IMG/VR virus record: IMGVR_UViG_3300047334_000160
Span: 1 to 28,384 of that record
Source of the DNA: a virus
Direction: 5' to 3' (one strand)
Length of the DNA: 28,384 nucleotides
Program-made: the position numbers and the translations under genes
The notes under the pieces: generated by a model
The model's database searches: none
Told to the model about the DNA's origin: nothing
What the model saw: the letters and a program-made list of their open reading frames with translations, nothing else
Shown here: piece by piece, positions 1 to 7,961 of the stretch
Numbering within the stretch: position 1 is the first letter of the stretch
How the letters are laid out: each line of letters begins with the position of its first letter

Positions 1-2
1 GC

Positions 3-1151
3 GCTAACGATTTCATGAACAGGACCATGTTCGTCTTCCCGTTCCGCCATGCCGAGAACGTCGCTGTCGCCGGGTGGTTGGATCGCGGGCTCAAGAATTA
101 CGATCCTCGCACCTACGGCAAGCTGGGTAAATATATCGCCGAAGCCTATAAGGATGTCTTTGATCAGACTAAATTCGCACAAGACGCCTACGAGGCCGGT
201 GCGGGGTTCTGGCGCCCGTCTCAAAAAAACGCGCATTTTTATGAGCAGCTCTTGGATGGCCTGGAGAAGCAGAAAAGCGATCCTGGCCTGCTCAGTCTCG
301 AGCGGTATATAGGTTCGAAGCCTGGCGAGCTCTTAAACCATCTGCTCGAGTCCTCTCACAATGCGCTCGGCGTCGCCAATGATGTGGTGCTGCTTGCCCG
401 CGTCAAAGAGAAGATGGCCGACAACAAAGGCATGTCTCTCAAGCAGGCTGTCAGGGAGGTGCATGAAACCATTGCCTCTTACAGGATACCCTCGGAGATC
501 GTGATCCCCGGCGCACCAGGCAGGGCTATGTCGCAAGCCCTGCAAGGTAAATACGCCTCTCTTGTCGTGCGCTTCACAAGATACCATTACGGCAACGCCG
601 TATCTCTTGTGACGATCCCGGCAAATGTGATTAAAGGCGTTAGGGCGCTCGGCAAGGAAGGCCTAGCCGCCAAGACTGCCCGCCGCCGGGCGACTGAGTC
701 GCTCGCCAAAGCGATCAATTACGCTGTCGCTTACAACGTCATTGCAGGCATTGGTGATCCGCTTGTGCAGGCCATCACAGGCGACAGCAACTCGCGCATG
801 CCGGAATGGGGGCCGCTCGCCTATATCCGTCTGGTCGATGATATGGTTCATGGACGCCTGACGACTCCAGAACAATGGGCCAATGCGCTGCTCCTCGGTG
901 TCGTGTCACCGTCACCGCTTGCCTCGATCATTGTCGATGCCTTCCGGCCCAAGAGCCCCGGTAAGGAAGTTCAGAGCGTCGTGGAGAGAGCCTTCCAGCC
1001 TACGCAACAGATTGAAGAGCTCGCCAAGGGCAACCTAGGAGAGTTCGCCCTCGATGTCCTAGGCCTCGAGGAAAAAGGCCGGATGAATGCGGACGAAAAG
1101 AAGGCCTACCACAAGACCCCTGAGTACAAAGAGGCACATCCAAAGAAATGA
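3..1151 (+). CDS. C-terminal part of a very large phage protein (5' end outside window)
   Basis: The reading frame is open from the first bases of the window (codons for A-N-D-F precede the first ATG at 15), so this is the 3' end of a longer gene. The visible ~382 residues are mostly amphipathic helix with Ala/Gly-rich hydrophobic stretches, for example around residues 230-260 counted from the ATG at 15. The tail is charged and Lys-rich (ends HPKK). This composition, and the position at the end of a late operon, resemble the C-termini of giant internal-virion or 'polyvalent' phage proteins; that is inference, and I see no catalytic motif here. The stop codon overlaps the next ATG by 4 bp (ATGA at 1148-1151), so it is translationally coupled to the ATP-grasp gene. 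It could instead be a structural protein of another class. Confidence 0.6.
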   Translation, partial: ANDFMNRTMFVFPFRHAENVAVAGWLDRGLKNYDPRTYGKLGKYIAEAYKDVFDQTKFAQDAYEAGAGFWRPSQKNAHFYEQLLDGLEKQKSDPGLLSLERYIGSKPGELLNHLLESSHNALGVANDVVLLARVKEKMADNKGMSLKQAVREVHETIASYRIPSEIVIPGAPGRAMSQALQGKYASLVVRFTRYHYGNAVSLVTIPANVIKGVRALGKEGLAAKTARRRATESLAKAINYAVAYNVIAGIGDPLVQAITGDSNSRMPEWGPLAYIRLVDDMVHGRLTTPEQWANALLLGVVSPSPLASIIVDAFRPKSPGKEVQSVVERAFQPTQQIEELAKGNLGEFALDVLGLEEKGRMNADEKKAYHKTPEYKEAHPKK

Positions 1152-2437
1152 GAATACTATCTATCGATCCGTTTGGAGATGCTCTTGACTTGATGCTCCG
1201 GGCAAAAGAGTGCGGGCATCAAGTCAAGATGGCTTTGGGGCCGGACAAGCATTACTCACTTGTCGGCAAGGGCCTCGTTGATCGCGTCTTCGATTACAAG
1301 CCGCAACTCCACTGGGCCGATCTTATTTTCCTCTGTGATAACACCCGTCACTTGGATCACCTTGATGCCTTCCGGCGAGAGTATCCAAAGACCCTCATCT
1401 TCGGACCAACTAAGGGTACAGCTCTTTGGGAGACGGACCGTCTCACGGGGATGGAAATATTCAAGGAACATGGTATCGAGATTCCCTCTTGTAAACAGTT
1501 AAGCTCTTACGCTGAAGCTGTGGCTTATGTCAAAAAGAAAGACGCAAGGCTTGTCTGCAAACCGTGCGGAGACGCGGACAAGGCCCTGTCCTATTGCTCC
1601 AAATCACCCGAGGACATGCTGTTCATGCTTGATAAATGGCATCGCAGCGGGCAATTGAAAGCGAAATTCATTCTCCAGGACTTTGTTCCAGGCATCGAAT
1701 TTGCGGTATCTACCTACGTAGGCCCTCTCGGTTTTGCGGGAGGGTGGTTCGAGAACTTCGAACACAAGAAGCTCATGACCGGAGACAAAGGCCCTGCCAC
1801 AGGTGAAATGGGCACGACCATCCTCTGCACAGATAAGTCGAAGCTTGCCAACAAAGTCCTCAGACCGCTCGAGGACGCGCTTGTCAAGGCAGGCTATACC
1901 GGGTGCATTGACGTGAACTGTATCATCGACGATAAAGGACATCCATGGCCGCTCGAATTTACTAACCGGCCTGGCTATCCTGCGCTAGCTATCGAAACCG
2001 CTTTATTCCCAGAGGACCCTGTTCAATGGATGTACGACCTTCTTGCGGAGGGAGCAACACCGAAATTCACGAAGAACCAAGTGAGTCTTGGTGTATCCAT
2101 GTGTCTGCCGCCTTTCCCTTATCCGAACACGCCGGTAATGCCCGCGATTGGCATGCCGATTTTTGGGATGACTTCCTCAAACAGGAAACACCTGCACCCG
2201 TATCACATACAGAAGAGCACGGTGCCGGAGACGGAGTGGATGTCTGCGGCGGAGTACACTCTGGTCGTGACTGGTATGGCCGAGACAGTCTCAGGAGCAG
2301 CAAAGAAAGCGTACAAGACGATCGATCAATTGAACATCCCAGGCAGCCCGCTTTACCGGATAGACATTGGCAAGCCTCAACAGAAACAGCTTCCGGAGCT
2401 CCACTCCAAGGGGTATGCCCTCGCGTGGAACTATTAG
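1148..2437 (+). CDS. PurD-like ATP-grasp ligase
   Basis: A 429-residue protein with the order of an ATP-grasp enzyme resembling phosphoribosylamine-glycine ligase (PurD). The N-terminal part is Rossmann-like (MRILSIDPFGDALDLML). A nucleotide-binding Lys lies in RLVCKPCGDADKA (about K138), followed by QDFVPGIEF (177-185), then GDKGPATGEMG (212-222), which parallels the PurD signature GDxGPNTGGMG. The metal/ATP-site block LEFTNRPGYP (269-278) parallels EFNxRFGDPE. PurD ligates glycine to phosphoribosylamine in purine synthesis. The substituted residues in both signatures mean the acceptor here may differ, so I call the fold and not the reaction. Length matches PurD (about 420-430). The start overlaps the upstream stop (ATGA), and the end overlaps the next gene by 13 bp. 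Its place among virion genes, not replication genes, is odd. Confidence in the ATP-grasp fold is high; the substrate is unknown. Confidence 0.8.
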   Translation: MRILSIDPFGDALDLMLRAKECGHQVKMALGPDKHYSLVGKGLVDRVFDYKPQLHWADLIFLCDNTRHLDHLDAFRREYPKTLIFGPTKGTALWETDRLTGMEIFKEHGIEIPSCKQLSSYAEAVAYVKKKDARLVCKPCGDADKALSYCSKSPEDMLFMLDKWHRSGQLKAKFILQDFVPGIEFAVSTYVGPLGFAGGWFENFEHKKLMTGDKGPATGEMGTTILCTDKSKLANKVLRPLEDALVKAGYTGCIDVNCIIDDKGHPWPLEFTNRPGYPALAIETALFPEDPVQWMYDLLAEGATPKFTKNQVSLGVSMCLPPFPYPNTPVMPAIGMPIFGMTSSNRKHLHPYHIQKSTVPETEWMSAAEYTLVVTGMAETVSGAAKKAYKTIDQLNIPGSPLYRIDIGKPQQKQLPELHSKGYALAWNY

Positions 2438-2787
2438 ATTACGACGATCTGATCCCGGCCCATCTCAAAGCAGGGGCCATATCCGAACCATCAGAGTTGC
2501 CAGCCGTATCCATAGCGGATGATTTCCAAGGGCTCATGCCGCTTGCTATCAAGGTTGTTCGCGACGCACTGACGACAGACATATCGACTTATGATAAAGA
2601 CAGCTTGGCCGCTGCCAAATTTCAGGTCGATACTGCGCTGCGGCAGTTGAGCATTGCCGCGCGCGTTGATGAGAACGCCGTGCGGCGAACGGAAGTGTCT
2701 ATTTTACCGCGCCTGCTTGCCCGGATTGCGGAGGAAAAAGAGAATCTTGAGAAAGAGAGGTCAAGTATGCGGTCTGCCATTCTATGA
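2425..2787 (+). CDS. small helical phage protein, function unknown
   Basis: About 120 residues from a GTG start at 2425 (AAGGGG lies 11 nt upstream), overlapping the end of the ATP-grasp gene. The frame is open further upstream, but that part is antiparallel in sense to a convincing gene in another frame, so I do not use the ATG at 2026. An ATG at 2536 with AAGGG just upstream is an alternative start. The protein is nearly all helix with a charged C-terminal stretch rich in E, K and R (IAEEKENLEKERSS). It looks like small helical oligomerising phage proteins, and a small terminase subunit is conceivable, but no motif decides this. The last 89 bp overlap a convergent gene on the minus strand. 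Last gene of the left late module. Confidence 0.55.
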   Translation: MELLDYDDLIPAHLKAGAISEPSELPAVSIADDFQGLMPLAIKVVRDALTTDISTYDKDSLAAAKFQVDTALRQLSIAARVDENAVRRTEVSILPRLLARIAEEKENLEKERSSMRSAIL

Positions 2788-3010
2788 TCTGATCGATAAT
2801 AGGCCGTGCTGTTGTGAGCGGCCTCACACGAGTCCCCATAAAAAGGAACCGGTTGCCTTTCCCGCCTCTTGATAGGACATAATCACCGGGTAAAAGATCG
2901 TTTATGAAGACCCTGTACTCAGGATAACACAGACACACGCCATCCGCCTTCCTTGCGGCATCCATACATCCTATGAAATGCATTACCTGCGAACGTATAA
3001 ATCCTTTCAT
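2699..3010 (-). CDS. hypothetical phage protein, last gene of the early operon
   Basis: A 103-residue protein that I do not recognise. Its ATG overlaps the stop of the upstream gene as ATGA (3007-3010), the same coupling used along the whole minus-strand operon; this supports the start. It has three Cys in the first 30 residues (C15, C26, C28, the last two as VCLCYPEY) and a basic, Gly-rich middle (LSRGGKGNRFLFMG). It is predicted to be soluble. Its 3' end runs 89 bp into the convergent late gene that ends at 2787, so the early and late modules meet tail to tail with no visible intrinsic terminator. Confidence 0.55.
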   Translation of the reverse strand: MKGFIRSQVMHFIGCMDAARKADGVCLCYPEYRVFINDLLPGDYVLSRGGKGNRFLFMGTRVRPLTTARPIIDQIIEWQTAYLTSLSQDSLFPPQSGQAGAVK

Positions 3011-3204
3011 GCCGCATCTCCCTTGTCTGCCGTCACAGTGGTTATGACAGCCACCATATTCTTGACCGTAGCCGCTTCACGCGCAAGCAGATTTTCAATC
3101 AAGCATTGCGTTGTGACATAATCCGTTGTGCGGAGCAGGTACCGGATATTCTCGTGCGCTTCAGGACTTAGGAGAAATCTATACAAGACAGGTTTTGCTT
3201 TCAT
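3007..3204 (-). CDS. small protein, possible ribbon-helix-helix type DNA-binding
   Basis: About 65 residues from the ATG at 3204, chosen because it forms an ATGA overlap with the stop of the upstream gene; an upstream in-frame ATG at 3279 would overlap that gene by 79 bp and adds a low-quality basic stretch. The N-terminus (MKAKPVLYRFLLSPEAHENI) has a short strand followed by helices (IRYLLRTTDYVTTQCLIENLLA), an arrangement seen in Arc/MetJ-type ribbon-helix-helix proteins. The C-terminal third is Val/Thr/Ala-rich. It is coupled to the genes on both sides. The DNA-binding role is inferred from a weak resemblance only. Confidence 0.5.
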   Translation of the reverse strand: MKAKPVLYRFLLSPEAHENIRYLLRTTDYVTTQCLIENLLAREAATVKNMVAVITTVTADKGDAA

Positions 3205-3443
3205 TGAGGGGCCTTGCACATCTGAGGATTGGCGCCTTCCACAGCCGCGCGCGAGGCATCTGCTTGGATGCAGCGGCATAGTTTATAGTCTTTCAACGCT
3301 TGCGGCATGCGCTCTCCGCCGATGCGATCAAGCAACGCCTGTACAGCATCATAGCGCTGCAAACAGTTTGCCTTGATGTTGTCGAGCGTGTCTGCCTGCG
3401 CCGCGCCAGCTATCAATAAAGGTATGACTAACAGAATTCTCAT
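3201..3443 (-). CDS. small exported Cys-containing protein
   Basis: An 80-residue protein with a clear N-terminal signal peptide: MR, a hydrophobic core (ILLVIPLLIAG), then an AAQA site with likely cleavage before DTLDN. The mature part is about 62 residues with four cysteines (C27, C56, C58, C76), consistent with two disulfides in the periplasm. There is no lipobox, so it is not an outer-membrane lipoprotein spanin. Its start overlaps the primase-helicase stop (ATGA, 3440-3443) and its stop overlaps the next gene's ATG. A periplasmic role such as lysis help, superinfection exclusion or host-envelope modulation is possible; nothing in the sequence selects one. Confidence 0.65.
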   Translation of the reverse strand: MRILLVIPLLIAGAAQADTLDNIKANCLQRYDAVQALLDRIGGERMPQALKDYKLCRCIQADASRAAVEGANPQMCKAPQ

Positions 3444-6238
3444 TTCCTGATCCTCTCAAAATGAAGCACCTTATTCACTTCCATCGAAGCTTCTACATGG
3501 GCCTCGTGCGCTAGCTCTATACATACACAGAACGTTCTGCCGCTCTTTGGATAACTGGTCCCTTTAGATATACTCTCTTGACGCACGTATATCTTGTGCC
3601 CTGCCGCTATGGCATCGAGCTCAGCCTCACGGGACGATTTGTTGTATTGAGCTAGCCATTTCGCCCATATACCCTGCGGGATCATCAACCTGGAGCCTGT
3701 GTCTGTCTCCTCATACCGGCCAGAGATTTGATGAAGATACGGCTGCGGCAGCCCAGCGCCGACTAGGATCAGCTCACCGAATTTGGACCGGATGAAATCC
3801 TGAATAGGATCGCGGCTTTGTGAGACGCCCTTATCCTCTACGATCTGATCGAGCAACGTCTCTTCGGCCCGTGCGATGATCTTCTCCACGTCAAAGTCCA
3901 GCCTTGTCAGAGTTCGCAGGATTTTACCTCCGGCTTCCGCGCATGTGATCGCCCTCGCAGCGAACCTGGCCGAGTTTGGCAGGTTGAGCCGCGTCATCCG
4001 CTCTTGGTTATTGGCAAGCAGCTTCGCGGCAAGCGCATCCGGGTTCTCAAGATAGGCCTGCACAAGCTTTGGCCCAATCCAGCCATAGTTATTCGTAAGC
4101 GCAGCCCGTAATCTACCAGAATCTTCCTGCGACTTGTCAGGAGACAGGAAAGTCTCAAGCTGAAAGACACGTGCGCTAGGGCCTTCCGTAGCTCCCGTGG
4201 CTTGTCCTAACTTCGCACGAAGATCGAGATTTGATGTCGTCATGAGGAAGGTAGACCAGCCATCTCCTGTGGGGCGCCGTATCCCGTCACGGCTCAAGCG
4301 GGCTCGCGCGGCGCCGTCTGAGAAGGCCAGCACGCGCTGGCGGAGATCATCGTCTTTTTCCTTCTGCACCATCATCTCATCCCATGGGATAGGTAGATTA
4401 CCCGCCGTCTCCCATTGCGTAGCGTTTGCCAGCGCCGTCGAGTTCGACCAGTTTGCCAGTCCGCGCCAGGCTCCCCAGATCGACATGGCTGCAATAAGAG
4501 CTGTCGATTTGCCGTGTCCAGATCCGAACGACCTGAGCACAACAAGCATACCACCCTCGTCTGTCATGAGAGAGTGCAGCGGCGTCCCTGCGGAGAGGAG
4601 CACAAGGAACGCCGCTGCTTCCTGTCCGGGAGCAAGAATTTGGCTGAGGGAGGATCGCCATTCTGCTTCATTACCGGCTGGAGTGTAAAACTGTGCAAGC
4701 GGTTCGGTCATCCGTGAAAGGGCTGTCACCGTCTCTTCTACCTTGCCCTTACGGTATATCTTGTCGCCAAGCATAAAGCCTTGCCGGTTATCGACCCAGC
4801 CAAAACTTTTGCGCACCTGCTCGGCTCTTTTCGTTTCCATCATCATTCCCTTAGCAGCCCTTATGTAGGCGTCCGCAGCCTTCTCATTGTAGATATGCAC
4901 CCTACTAGTAAATTCCGATGATTTGGAGTTGCATAGTTGCGAGGGCAAGGAGAAAGTAGCCCATTCTCCGGTGCGGCCATCTCGTATCTCCCATGTGAAA
5001 TGCTGGGCCAGATCATCCTGAGACCAGCCAGTGCAGTGTAGCTCCTGGCAAATCTTAAACCATGTAGCTGGTTCTCCATCGACCGCTACACTTCTTGCGA
5101 CACACCCCTTCTCGATGTCGTATCCATCTGGAAGCTTGCGTTCCTTGACATCATCTCTTTGACCGCCTCCCCTATCCTGGGATAATTCTTCCGCAGGTTC
5201 TGGAAAGTCCTGGCTTCTCGTTGTGATTTTTCCAAGTGCGATCGGTGAGTTGACTGTTTGCTGGCAGCCATGGCAGCGCCCCTCCCCGATCTCTCGGAAC
5301 TTGTTACACGTGTAGGGGTTTTGGCCAGTTTCGCGGATGCGGCTAAGTCTGCCAGCTGTTTCTTCCTCTCTGTACCGAACCTCTTGCGAAGACCACGCAT
5401 GCGCAAATTTGTCGCCTTCGACGCACTTAGCCAGCACGGCAAGCAAACCTTGCCACGTCGGCTCTTCGATTCTCTCTCCTCGTTGCAGAGCGGACATCTG
5501 AAGACATCCTTCTGCGATTTTTTCGGCGTCAAACAACAGTCCTGAGTAGTCGTGCTCGAAAGGCGTCTCATTGGCTATTTCTCTTTGCCAGGATACACGG
5601 GGAGGTGCTTGCAGAAGTATCCCAGCTCCTCCGGATGCTTCTGGCAATATGTGTTGCACGTGCACGGCGGTGGCGAAGGCCTTGGGGGTGTAGCTTGGCG
5701 CGCTGGGTCGCACAAAACCGACCATTCCACCATTTTTTGAATTAACCGTTCCAATAACACGCGGTCCATTGCTGCTATCTGTTGTTCGCTGGGCATCAAC
5801 TCTGAGACCAGTATTCGCAAGGACCTGTCTGACATTGCGTGAAATTTCTCTCCAATCATCCCATCCTACCCCCTCTGTTAGTGTCCAGATCAGGTGCAGC
5901 CCTCGCCCCGAAGAAATAATTACCGGCGGTGGCAACCCTTTATATATGGCGGTGTTTATTGCATGTATGGCGGTCTCTTGGTCAGGATATGTATCTCCGA
6001 CATCGACATCCGCCCAGAAAGCGCGTGCCTCTCTGAACGAGCCCCCGCGCTTATCTTCGAAACTGGTCAGCGAGATATTCACATCTTTATGTTTGAGCGC
6101 CCAGCTCGCTACCTCTTCCAAGGTAGCGAGCCCCCGGCCTTTATTAGGCTGAAGGCCCTTAGAATAGGCGAAGTAAGGACCTTGCTTCGGCAATATCCTC
6201 CGGAGAAAGGTGAGCGTCTCTGATTTCCCTAATTGCAT
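3440..6238 (-). CDS. AEP-type primase fused to DUF927-like helicase
   Basis: A 932-residue replication protein. The N-terminal part is an archaeo-eukaryotic primase-type domain: the catalytic DxD lies in FWADVDVG (D77, D79), the nucleotide motif in SSGRGLHLIW (about 109-118), and a later motif in RTTDSSNGPRVIGTVNSKNG (about 151-170). A cysteine cluster (C311, C322, C325 in YTCNKF and RCHGC) may bind zinc. The C-terminal half resembles DUF927-type superfamily 3-like helicases, with Walker A GSGHGKST (572-579) and a Walker B-like PWDEM (618-622). It should prime and unwind at the replication fork. The primase domain begins close to the N-terminus, which supports the ATG at 6238 although it lies 80 bp inside the upstream HTH gene and its Shine-Dalgarno is weak. 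Plus-strand ORFs within it are shadows. Confidence 0.85.
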   Translation of the reverse strand: MQLGKSETLTFLRRILPKQGPYFAYSKGLQPNKGRGLATLEEVASWALKHKDVNISLTSFEDKRGGSFREARAFWADVDVGDTYPDQETAIHAINTAIYKGLPPPVIISSGRGLHLIWTLTEGVGWDDWREISRNVRQVLANTGLRVDAQRTTDSSNGPRVIGTVNSKNGGMVGFVRPSAPSYTPKAFATAVHVQHILPEASGGAGILLQAPPRVSWQREIANETPFEHDYSGLLFDAEKIAEGCLQMSALQRGERIEEPTWQGLLAVLAKCVEGDKFAHAWSSQEVRYREEETAGRLSRIRETGQNPYTCNKFREIGEGRCHGCQQTVNSPIALGKITTRSQDFPEPAEELSQDRGGGQRDDVKERKLPDGYDIEKGCVARSVAVDGEPATWFKICQELHCTGWSQDDLAQHFTWEIRDGRTGEWATFSLPSQLCNSKSSEFTSRVHIYNEKAADAYIRAAKGMMMETKRAEQVRKSFGWVDNRQGFMLGDKIYRKGKVEETVTALSRMTEPLAQFYTPAGNEAEWRSSLSQILAPGQEAAAFLVLLSAGTPLHSLMTDEGGMLVVLRSFGSGHGKSTALIAAMSIWGAWRGLANWSNSTALANATQWETAGNLPIPWDEMMVQKEKDDDLRQRVLAFSDGAARARLSRDGIRRPTGDGWSTFLMTTSNLDLRAKLGQATGATEGPSARVFQLETFLSPDKSQEDSGRLRAALTNNYGWIGPKLVQAYLENPDALAAKLLANNQERMTRLNLPNSARFAARAITCAEAGGKILRTLTRLDFDVEKIIARAEETLLDQIVEDKGVSQSRDPIQDFIRSKFGELILVGAGLPQPYLHQISGRYEETDTGSRLMIPQGIWAKWLAQYNKSSREAELDAIAAGHKIYVRQESISKGTSYPKSGRTFCVCIELAHEAHVEASMEVNKVLHFERIRK

Positions 6239-6494
6239 GTCGACGCCCCGGATAAGATCGTTTGCCTATGCCTGACGGCTGTTTTTTAAGTTCAGGTTCA
6301 GCCGCCTCAAGAGCGCGCAATAGAACATGTATAACATGCTCAAGTCCACGCCGGGGATTGGTTTTTCTGTGTAGCCAAAGGCACATGCAATTCTCGGAGA
6401 CGCCAAACCAGCTAGCCAAATCATAGCCGTTCAGGCCCCCTTTTTCTGCGGCTAGGGAAAGCCGCTCCGCAAAGTCTGAGGGCTTTCCCTGCAT
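6159..6494 (-). CDS. small helix-turn-helix (XRE/Cro-like) protein
   Basis: 111 residues. The N-terminal 50 residues fit a lambda-repressor-like helix-turn-helix: helix 1 FAERLSLAAEKG, helices 2-3 GYDLASWFGVSENCMCLWLH. The C-terminus is basic then acidic and has no recognisable domain. The gene starts 1 nt after the stop of the ssDNA-binding-like gene and overlaps the primase start by 80 bp, which could couple their translation. It might regulate the operon or act in replication initiation; the sequence does not say which. Confidence 0.6.
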   Translation of the reverse strand: MQGKPSDFAERLSLAAEKGGLNGYDLASWFGVSENCMCLWLHRKTNPRRGLEHVIHVLLRALEAAEPELKKQPSGIGKRSYPGRRHAIREIRDAHLSPEDIAEARSLLRLF

Positions 6495-6495
6495 G

Positions 6496-7500
6496 TCAGA
6501 GCCCTAAGTCTTTGAGGAAATCGTCGACATCTTCCTCACCGTCCGCCTCAATAGGCGCCTGTGCCGGGGCTGGCGCGGGAGCTTTAGCAGGGGCTGGGGC
6601 TGGGGTGCGCTGGGCCTTCACGCGCGGGGCTTCCTGTTTCTTGGGCATAGGCTCGCCAGGCGGCTCATAGCTCATATCGAACGGCGGTTCAGAAACCCGC
6701 GGAGCCTGTGCGGGCGCGTAAGCAGCCGCCACAAGTTTCTGTGAAGGCTTCCCTAAAGACGCCTCATATTTCTCCTTCCGTTCCTTCGAGCCCCAAAGCA
6801 TATCGACTGCCTCGCCTGACTTCACGAGGTTAAGCAACTCCATACCTTCGTCATTCGAGAGGATCTTGCCGATATATCCGAGCGGTTTGAATGACCAGAT
6901 ATTGTCGTCGATGCTTGCCTGCGTTACGACAGTGCCGAGTGTCACAGTCTCATAACCATATTTTGCCCGTTCGGCCTTACCGAACTCTTCTATCTTATTG
7001 GCATAGACATCCCATTGTTTCTTGATCGAAGCGACCGGGATATTCATGCGATAAAGCCCTGGCTCGCCAAGCACCTTGACGGCGAGCTGCTTGTGCGGGC
7101 GGCAAGCGGTGCTGTCTTCCCCCTTGTCGGTTGTCCGTGAGCCCCATTCCGAGCGCGGACAACCGAGACACCGCTCATGCTGGACCTTTGTCGAGTCCTC
7201 CTCAGGCGTTACCCCGTCGATTGAATAGCATGTCGGCGGACCCTTATTTTCCGCGTCGTATGTACCTTCATAATACCCACGGCTGTTAGGACGCTTCGCC
7301 CCCACGACAATGAAATCAAGCTCGCCGCGGCTCATCGGCCATACAAGGTTGCCATCGACCTTGAGATTGAATTTCTGGCTGGCCGTGTAGATGCTCGGAG
7401 GCATCGATCTGCCAAGAGACTTAGCGTCTTCGAAAACACTAACAGTCTCAGCCGCCAGCATTTTCATGAAATCTGGAATATGTGCTAACTCATTTGCCAT
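6496..7500 (-). CDS. putative ssDNA-binding protein with zinc-type Cys cluster
   Basis: 334 residues. Residues 40-235 form a beta-rich core with four conserved-looking cysteines (C91, C111, C114, C133; HERCLGCPRSEWGS) suited to zinc binding. After residue 260 comes a Pro/Ala/Lys linker, and the protein ends in an acidic, hydrophobic-tipped tail (EEDVDDFLKDLGL). A disordered linker plus acidic tail is typical of bacterial SSB, T7 gp2.5 and T4 gp32, which use the tail to recruit partners. Its place between replication genes agrees. I recognise the general type from phages but cannot name the family, so the ssDNA-binding call is inference. It is probably transcribed from the promoter at 7931-7958 as well as from upstream. 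Confidence 0.6.
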   Translation of the reverse strand: MANELAHIPDFMKMLAAETVSVFEDAKSLGRSMPPSIYTASQKFNLKVDGNLVWPMSRGELDFIVVGAKRPNSRGYYEGTYDAENKGPPTCYSIDGVTPEEDSTKVQHERCLGCPRSEWGSRTTDKGEDSTACRPHKQLAVKVLGEPGLYRMNIPVASIKKQWDVYANKIEEFGKAERAKYGYETVTLGTVVTQASIDDNIWSFKPLGYIGKILSNDEGMELLNLVKSGEAVDMLWGSKERKEKYEASLGKPSQKLVAAAYAPAQAPRVSEPPFDMSYEPPGEPMPKKQEAPRVKAQRTPAPAPAKAPAPAPAQAPIEADGEEDVDDFLKDLGL

Positions 7501-7526
7501 TGACTAATCTTCTCTCTAGTTCCTGG

Positions 7527-7907
7527 TTACGATTTTTTGACCTGTAGTTTCCTGACTGTGCTTGCCTCTATACAGTCCGGCAATCCTTCGTCAATAAAAT
7601 CCCGCACCGCTTCCTTGCGGGATAAAGTATCCGGCAACACGCCATAAGCCTCGTTGTTGAGGACCCACTCTACGAATGATGGTTTATCAACAACTTTGAA
7701 CGTCTCAGGATGTGTGAAGTATGGCGTGCCGTGTTCTGTCTTGACATTGACAACCCCCATTTCATCCATCACCGTCACGATCATACCGTCAATCTTTTTG
7801 AGCTTCTCCTCGAACGGTTTCAGCTCTTCGTCAAGCGCCTTCGTGCGCCTGTCGATCTCATTTTTGATCTTGAAATGAGCTTCTACAAGCTTGTCTATGG
7901 ATGGCAT
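7527..7907 (-). CDS. Gp157-like coiled-coil phage protein
   Basis: 126 residues. The first ~50 form a charged coiled coil (IKNEIDRRTKALDEELKPF). A short beta segment follows (VVNVKTEHGTPYFTHPETFK) and then an alpha-helical C-terminus. This order (long helix, MxEMGxxxxKT turn, beta strands) resembles Siphovirus Gp157-type proteins of replication modules, though at low similarity. The start is supported by AGAGGGAGA upstream and by a promoter ending about 24 nt before the ATG. It is followed by the SSB-like gene after 26 bp. Probable role is an accessory to replication or recombination; uncertain. Confidence 0.55.
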   Translation of the reverse strand: MPSIDKLVEAHFKIKNEIDRRTKALDEELKPFEEKLKKIDGMIVTVMDEMGVVNVKTEHGTPYFTHPETFKVVDKPSFVEWVLNNEAYGVLPDTLSRKEAVRDFIDEGLPDCIEASTVRKLQVKKS

Positions 7908-7930
7908 GTGTCCGTCTCCCTCTTACCATA

Positions 7931-7958
7931 ATGATACTTTTCATTCGATGTGTGTCAA
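7931..7958 (-). promoter_or_regulatory. sigma70-type promoter inside the replication module
   Basis: On the minus strand a perfect -35 box TTGACA (7958-7953) is followed after 16 bp by TATCAT (7936-7931), five of six matches to TATAAT. It sits in the gap between the helicase stop (7962) and the ATG at 7907. It would start transcription near 7924 for the Gp157-like gene, SSB-like gene, HTH gene and primase-helicase. This suggests these genes can be expressed independently of the upstream promoter. Confidence 0.6.
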
Positions 7959-7961
7959 CCC

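Noticed and set aside
2026-2424. N-terminal extension of the small helical gene from the ATG at 2026
   Set aside because: It overlaps the well-supported ATP-grasp gene in another frame and has Cys/Ser/His-rich shadow composition. The GTG at 2425 fits the operon spacing.
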